64,000 nucleotides of DNA from Penaeus vannamei (Eukaryota; Arthropoda; Malacostraca; Decapoda; Penaeidae), in NCBI RefSeq assembly GCF_042767895.1, contig NC_091557.1, positions 34,991,641 through 35,055,640 on the forward strand. Direction: 5' to 3'. The notes beneath the pieces are model-generated. The model was not told the origin of the DNA. It was given only the letters and a program-made list of their open reading frames with translations, and searched no databases. The stretch's first letter is position 1. Every line of letters starts with the position of its first letter. Shown piece after piece: positions 57,901-64,000 of this stretch. The translations under genes and the position numbers were made by a program.

Positions 57901-60877
57901 GGAGTCTCAGTGGTTGTTGGGGCCTCACTGGTTGTTAGGGCCTCAGTGGTTTTGGGGGCCTCAGTGGTAGTAGAAGCCTCAGTGGTTGTTAGAGCCTCAG
58001 TGGTAGTAGGAGCCTCAGTGGTTGTTGGGGCTTCAGTGGTAGTAGGAGCCTCAGTTGTTGGGGCCTCAGTGGTAGTAGGAGCCTCAGTGGTAGTAGGAGC
58101 CTGTGTGGTTGTTGGGGCCTCAGTGGTAGTAGGAGCCTCAGTGGTTGTTGGAGCCTCAGTGGTAGTAGGAGCTTCAGTGGTTGTTGGGGCTTCTGTGGTT
58201 GTAGAAGTCTCAGTGGTTGTTGCAGCCTCAGTGGTAGTAAGAGCCTCAGTGGTTGTTGGAGTCTCAGTGGTAGTTGGAGCCTCAGTGGTTGTTGGGGCCT
58301 CTGTGGTAGTAGCCTCAGTGGTTGTTGCAGCCTCAGTGGTAGTAAGAGCCTCAGTGGTTGTTGGAGTCTCAGTGGTAGTAAGAGCCTCAGTGGTAGTAGG
58401 AGCCTCAGTGGTTGTTGCGGCCTCAGGGGTTGTTTGGGCTTCAGTGGTAGTAGGAGCCTCAGTGGTTGTTTGGGCCTGAGTGGTAGTAGGAGCCTCAGTG
58501 GTAGTAGGAGCCTCAGTGGTTGTTGGGGCCTCAGTGGTTGTTGGGGCCTCAGTGGTAATAGGAGCCTCAGTGGTAGTAGGAGCCTCAGTGGTTGTTGGGG
58601 CCTCAGTGGTAGTAGGTGCCTCGGTGGTAGTAGGAGCTTCAGTGGTTGTTGGGGCCTGAGTGGTAGTAGGAGCTTCAGTGGTTGTTGGGGCCTCAGTGGT
58701 AGTAGGAGCCTCAGTGGTAGTAGGTGCCTCGGTGGTTGTTGGGGCCTCAGTGGTTGTTGGGGCCTCAGTGGTAGTAGGAGCCTCAGTGGTTGTTGGGGCC
58801 TCAGTGGTAGTAGGAGCCTCAGTGGTAGTAGGTGCCTCGGTGGTTGTTGGGGCCTCAGTGGTTGTTGGGGCCTCAGTGGTAGTTGGAGCCTCAGTGGTTC
58901 TTGGGGCTCCAGTGGTAGTAGGAGCCTCAGTGGTTGTTGGGGCCTCAGTGGTAGTAGGAGCCTCAGTGGTTGTTAGGGCCTCAGTGGTTGTTGGGGCCTC
59001 AGTGGTAGTAGGAGCTTCAGTGGTTGTTGGAGCCTCAGTAGTAGTAGGAGCTTCAGTGGTTGTTGGGGCCTCAGTGGTAGCAGGAGCCTCAGTGGTTGTT
59101 GGGGCCTCAGTGGTAGTAGGAGCCTCAGTAGTTGTAGGAGCTTCATTGGTTGTTGGGGCCTCCGTGGTAGTTGGAGGTGCAGTGGTTGTGGCAGCTTCAG
59201 TTGTTGTTGGGGCGTCAGTGGTAGTAGGAGCCTCAGTGGTTGTTGGAGCCTCAGTGGTAGTAGGAGCCTCAGTGGTTGTTGGGGCTTCAGAGGTAGTAGG
59301 AGCCTCCGTGGTTGTTGGGGCCTCAGTGGTAGTAGGAGCCTCAGTGGTTGTTGGGGCTTCAGAGGTAGTAGGAGCCTCAGTGGTTGTTGGGGCCTCAGTG
59401 GTAGTAGGAGCTTCAGTGGTTGTTGGGGCCTCAGTTGTAGTAGGAGCCTCAGTGGTTGTTGGGGCCTCAGTGGTAGTAGGAATTTCAGTGGTAGTTGGAG
59501 CCTCAGTAGTAGTAGGAGCTTCAGTAGTTGTTGGGGCCCCAGTGGTAGTAGGAGCCTCAGTGGTTGTTGGGGTTTCAGAGGTAGTAGGAGCCTCCGTGGT
59601 TGTTGGGGCCTCAGTGGTAGTAGGAGCTTCAGTGGTTGTTGGGGCCTCAGTTGTAGTAGGAGCCTCCGTGGTTGTTGGGGCCTCAGTGGTAGGAGCTTCA
59701 GTGGTTGTTGGGGCCTCAGTTGTAGTAGGAGCCTCAGTGGTTGTTGGGGCCTCAGTCGTAGTAAGAGCCTCAGTGGTTGTTGGGGCATCAGTGGTAATAG
59801 GAGCCTCAGTGGTAGTAGGAGCCTCAGTGGTTGTTGGGGCCTCAGTGGTAGTAGGAGCCTCAGTGGTTGTTGAGGCCTCAGTGGTAGTAGGAGCCTCGGT
59901 GGTTGTTGGAGCCTCAGTAGTAGTAGGAGCTTCAGTGGTTGTTGGGGCCTCAGTAGTAGTAGTAGCCTCAGTGGTTGTTGGGGTCTCAGTGGTTGTTGGG
60001 GCCTCAGTGGTAGTAGGAGCCTCAGTGGTTGTTGGGGCCTCAGTGGTTGTTGGGGCCTGAGTGGTAGTAGGAGCTTCAGTGGTGTTTGGGGCCTCAGTGG
60101 TAGTAGGAGCCTCAGTGGTTGTTGGGGCCTCAGTGGTAGTAGGAGCCTCAGTGGTTGTTGGAGCCTCAGTAGTAGTAGGAGTTTTAGTGGTTATTGGGGC
60201 CTCAGTGGTAGTAGGAGCTTCAGTGGTTGTTGGAGCCTCAGTAGTAGTAGGAGCTCCAGTGGTTGTTGGGGCCTCAGTGGTAGTTGGCGGTGCAGTGGTT
60301 GTGGCAGCTTCAGTTGTTGTTGGGGCGTCAGTGGTAGTAGGAGCCTCAGTGGTTGTTGGGGTGTCAGTGGTAGTAGAAGCCTCAGTGGTTGTTGGGGCCT
60401 CAGTGGTAGTAGGAGCCTCAGTGGTAGTTGGAGCCTCAGTGGTAGTTGGAGGCGCAGTGGTTGTGGCAGCTTCAGTGGTTGTTGGGGCGTCAGTGGTAGT
60501 AGGAGCCTCAGTGGTTGTTGGGGCCTCAGTGGTAGTAGGAGCCTCAGTGGTTGTTGGGGCCTCAGTGGTTGTAAGAACCTCAGTGGTTTTTTGAGCCTCA
60601 GTGGTAGTAGGAGCCTCAGTTGTTGGGGCTTCAGAGGTTGTAGGAGCCTCAGTGGTTGTTGGTGCTTCAGTGGTAGTAGGGGCTTCAGTGGTAGTAGGAG
60701 CCTCAGTTGTTGTGGTTTCAGAGGTAGTAGGAGCCTCAGTGGTTGTTGGGGCCTCAGTGGTAGTAAAAACCTCAGTGGTTGTCGTGCCCTCAGTGGTAGT
60801 AGGAGCTACAGTAGTTGTTTGGGCTTCATTTGAAGTTGTGGTCGAGGAGATAATGGTTGTTTGAGTTGATGTTGATG
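51918..60877 (-). CDS. mucin-like repeat terminal exon, array 7
   Basis: Minus-strand exon from acceptor CAACTTCTCTCATAG|CATC (AG at 60878-60879), phase 1, to TAA at 51918-51920 (8960 bp: two split-codon bases plus 2986 codons including the stop). The first and last parts match array 6 almost base for base, so arrays 6 and 7 are recent duplicates. The middle has expanded differently, with blocks around 52.6-55.2 kb carrying TTATTTEA and TPTTTE variants. Rare substitutions such as Trp (52349, 53747 and 57834, and 44298 in array 6) mark paralogous positions. No ATG lies in frame. The expected product is the same mucin-like PTS segment, ending EGATII. Openness is inferred from constant phase between the two ends. 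Confidence 0.62.
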
Positions 60878-60960
60878 CTATGAGAGAAGTTGAACTTTTA
60901 TCAATACGTTTTCAATATAAACAAACGCATGTCATCATATATGAATACAATTTAGAAATT

Positions 60961-60961
<1 letters not shown>

Positions 60962-61041
<80 letters not shown>
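60962..61041. repeat. (AT)n microsatellite
   Basis: About 80 bp of alternating AT with one G. Confidence 0.95.
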
Positions 61042-61042
<1 letters not shown>

Positions 61043-61079
61043 GAAACATACACTGATATGTGAATTCTTATATAAACAT

Positions 61080-61215
61080 TGTCGTACTGTAAAGGAATCG
61101 ACATGGAGAGCAACGAACTCTAGTGAAGTTGCGGGACCAGCCTGAGGCGGAGTGCCTCAGGGGGGTTAGATATCACCTAGAAGCGAGGGGAGGCGGATCG
61201 CTAATTGACTGCGAT
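61080..61215 (+). ncRNA. candidate structured element, copy E
   Basis: Stem 1 TGTCG/CGACA (61080-61084, 61099-61103), stem 2 GCAAC/GTTGC, stem 3 CCTGAGGC/GCCTCAGG (61141-61148, 61154-61161) and stem 4 ATCGC/GCGAT are all present. Confidence 0.3.
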
Positions 61216-61581
61216 GGACTCAAACATGTCTTTCGGTAAGGGCTTGTGCACAATTTTTGATTCTTGTGACTGTAGCGCCTCTATGAGCAGGTGCAATGTC
61301 TCAATGTGCATATTTTACTTGATTACATTTATTTGATTTGGATATTTGTTAGTAAATTGGAGTAACAACTGTGTTTATATCATTCCTTTTATTACTAAGT
61401 GAATGGTTACTAAGAGTGTCTCTACTCTTACAAAGAGGTAGTGGTGGCAGTGCTATCTTTAATTAAGGTTCTGTTCAGACAGGGTAACATGAATTCGGAA
61501 AATTTCAGTTAGACTCGTATTCTAGATTATACTTATATTTCTTAATTAATAAGTAATAGACAACTATATGATTTATATACA

Positions 61582-61776
<195 letters not shown>

Positions 61777-62326
61777 GCCATGTTGAAAAGATGTGATGAC
61801 TGTGAATCTCTATAGATAAAAGTGTATATTTTTTCTTTCCAAGGGAACGAAAGTTAATTGCTCGTAACAGAGGTTTGTGACGTAAATTTTAAACACGTAT
61901 TTGTATGATATTTTAATACATATCTATATATACCTAAACGCACATACACACATGAGTGTGTGTGCGCATATATCCTGTCATAAATATATGCATAAATATA
62001 TATTTGCAGTGTAAAAATGTATTTATAAGCATATGCTCATTTCGCCCTCCGTCAACTACGCGCTCGTACGACGGCTGCCTCTCCTTTAACAAGCTGTGGT
62101 TAGCTTTTGCGTTCACGGTTTTTCTACGCAACAGAAAAAACACTTTGACACAATATGGTATAGCATTAGAATGTCTTGATTTATAACATGCGCCTGATGT
62201 CTTGGTTTCTGTGTAAAGTCTGAAAACGTGTCCTTTACAGCAGACCCAATGGACCGGGATGGTTTAAACCGTCTCTCTTAGACCAAAGAAACTACGAACT
62301 CCTTGGACTCTTTTCCAACACCTGGG

Positions 62327-62387
62327 ATTGGCGTCCCGGGTTTTGGCGCCGCGTTCGCTACTTTACGTCATCGTTTAAACTCCGCCC
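62327..62387 (-). promoter_or_regulatory. promoter-like block, copy E
   Basis: ATTGG at 62327, TTTTGGCGCC at 62341-62350, TTACGTCA at 62363-62370 and CCGCCC at 62382-62387. Intact, with the same spacing as copies A and B. Confidence 0.35.
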
Positions 62388-62658
62388 ACATGAGCCTGAA
62401 AACCAGCCTGAAATCCGTGTGTTTTGAGCTTATTTTATCATCAGAAAAGCCTAGCCATGCTCATATCTTAATAAAATAATAAGAGGAATTTATTTCTAAA
62501 TTCTAAATAAGCTTTTATTGTGTATATAGTTATATATAGTTAAAGATTGAACATGTGGCTTTGATATCAGTGAACATTACCATTTTAAGAGAAGTCTTGT
62601 AAAATGAATCAAGTTAAATAAAGCTTTCATATTAAGCTAATAATGTATATATAAACTA

Positions 62659-62782
<124 letters not shown>

Positions 62783-63069
62783 ACTTAAATGGGACTAGTG
62801 TAAATGACACAAGCACAGAAAAAGTTTTCTCCATAACGAGAATGATAACCTATACAATTTTACCACCAGGACAATCCAAAAACTGTGATGACCAATTTCT
62901 GTAGTTTATGCTTCTTGTGCTCATCTGTTTATAGTGTTTCCTTTTTCCAAAACCCGGAAAAAGGAAATGTCCTGTCTTTATTTTCTTGTAAAGAAGCACA
63001 TTTAACATGGCATTACTACCCAAGGAAACCAAATGAGAGACAGGCAGACAAAGAGGGTTGGGTGGATGT

Positions 63070-63381
63070 ATTAAACAGAGAGTGAGAGAGTAGAGAGAGG
63101 GTGCAGGGCAAAAGAAACCGAAAGAAAAAGAGGTGAGGTGGAAGAAAAGCGATAGAAAGAGGTAGATGGGACAGAGAGAGAGAAAAAAAAAGATGTAGAG
63201 AGGGAAAAACGAGAGAGAGAAATGAACGAGAGAGAGAGAGGTGGGCCAGAGAAAGAGTTGAGAGGGAGAGAGAGGTGGGTGAGAGAAAGATAGAAATAGA
63301 GGGAAAGAGAGATAGAGCGAGTGAATGAGAGAAGATGAGAGTGAGTTGAGAGGAAGAAATGAAAGCGAGACAGAGAGTTCC
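63070..63381. repeat. GA-rich polypurine tract
   Basis: About 310 bp of GAGA/GGGA purines on the + strand, homologous to 23094-23440. The minus-strand frame across it (63071-63403) is a composition artefact. Confidence 0.85.
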
Positions 63382-63718
63382 CAGACAGGTCTTCAGCAGC
63401 CATTCGTGCTGTTGTATTGTTGGTCCTGTGTGGAATGAGGCGCTAGATAGTTTTTCTCAAGATCGTCCTTCAGAGTTGGACTCTTGTGTCAACAATCAAT
63501 GGTTTACTTTTCGAAGAAAAAATAATATGATAAAAGACATCCCTTAACAATTCACTGAACCCACTGTTAAGTTTCATTACATAAAAAGATTTTTAAAAAA
63601 TTAAGAGAGTGATATTATGGAACCTACTATGCAAATAATAATAATAAAAGAAAAACGAATAAAATAAACTAATAAGTTTTAAAATAAACTATACTGACAA
63701 AAATAAAGAAATATAGTA

Positions 63719-64000
63719 TTAAGTATTTGGAGCACCTTCAGTAGTTGTTTGGGCCTCAGTGGTAGTAGGAGCCTCAGTGGTTGTTGGGGCCTCCGTGGTA
63801 GTAGGAGCCTCAGTGGTTGTTGGTGCCTCAGTGGTTATTGGGGCTCCAGTAGTTGTTGGGACTTCAGTGGTAGTAGGAGCCTCTGTGGTTGTTGGGGCCT
63901 CAGTGGTTGTTGGGGCTTCAGTGGTAGTAGGAGCCACAGTGGTTGTTGGGGCCTCAGTGGTAGTAGGAGCCTCAGTGGTTGTTCCGGCATCAGTGGTAGA
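63719..64000 (-). CDS. mucin-like repeat terminal exon, array 8 (partial)
   Basis: The 3' end of another array. APTTTE repeats run from the window edge to TAA at 63719-63721. The tail is EGAPNT instead of EGATI-, the only array whose ending differs, because of a local change from 'ttgtggcacc' to 'tttggagcacc' on the + strand. The 5' part, including the acceptor, is outside the window. Confidence 0.65.
   Translation of the reverse strand, partial: STTDAGTTTEAPTTTEAPTTTVAPTTTEAPTTTEAPTTTEAPTTTEVPTTTGAPITTEAPTTTEAPTTTEAPTTTEAPTTTEAQTTTEGAPNT

Overview
This is animal-type nuclear DNA dominated by one thing: eight consecutive giant tandem-repeat arrays (about 2.7 to 10.3 kb each), all readable on the minus strand as Thr/Glu/Ala/Pro-rich, mucin-like protein built on the hexapeptide A-P-T-T-T-E. 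No bacterial-style gene, rRNA, tRNA or recognisable transposon protein was seen. Split coding units with GT/AG splice signals, very long (AT)n and (AC)n microsatellites and AT-rich spacers point to a metazoan. A mollusc, possibly a cephalopod, would fit the microsatellite style, but nothing here proves it.

Layout, left to right; transcription runs right to left. 1-2277: decayed Thr/Ser-rich relatives of the array exons. 2910-7748, 8492-17854 and 18579-21272: arrays 1-3. Each has a predicted minus-strand acceptor at its right edge and a strong G|GTAAGT donor at its left edge, all in phase 1 with lengths divisible by three, separated by about 0.74 and 0.72 kb introns. They look like successive exons of one gene continuing leftward. 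23789-28782, 31203-41482, 43831-49640, 51918-60877 and 63719-end: arrays 4-8. Each has the same kind of acceptor on the right (array 8's lies outside the window) but ends on the left in a stop codon a few codons after the last repeat.

The five spacers between arrays 3 and 8 (about 2.3 to 2.8 kb) are copies of one ancestral sequence, so the locus grew by tandem duplication of 'array plus spacer'. Each spacer carries the same three non-microsatellite islands: a block that folds on paper into four consecutive hairpins, a conserved 21-codon open stretch, and a compact promoter-like block (CCAAT, E2F-like TTTTGGCGCC, CRE-like TTACGTCA, and in three copies a GC box). Copies C and D share a poly(A)-ended insertion and a roughly 1 kb deletion at a GCC microhomology.

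The likely product class is a secreted or surface, heavily O-glycosylated mucin or glue family with acidic repeats. Signal peptides and non-repetitive domains were not found in the window, so cellular location is inference. The most interesting features are the tandem series of uninterrupted mega-exons, the graded decay from left (relic) to right (homogenised), and the conserved structured and promoter-like islands between units.
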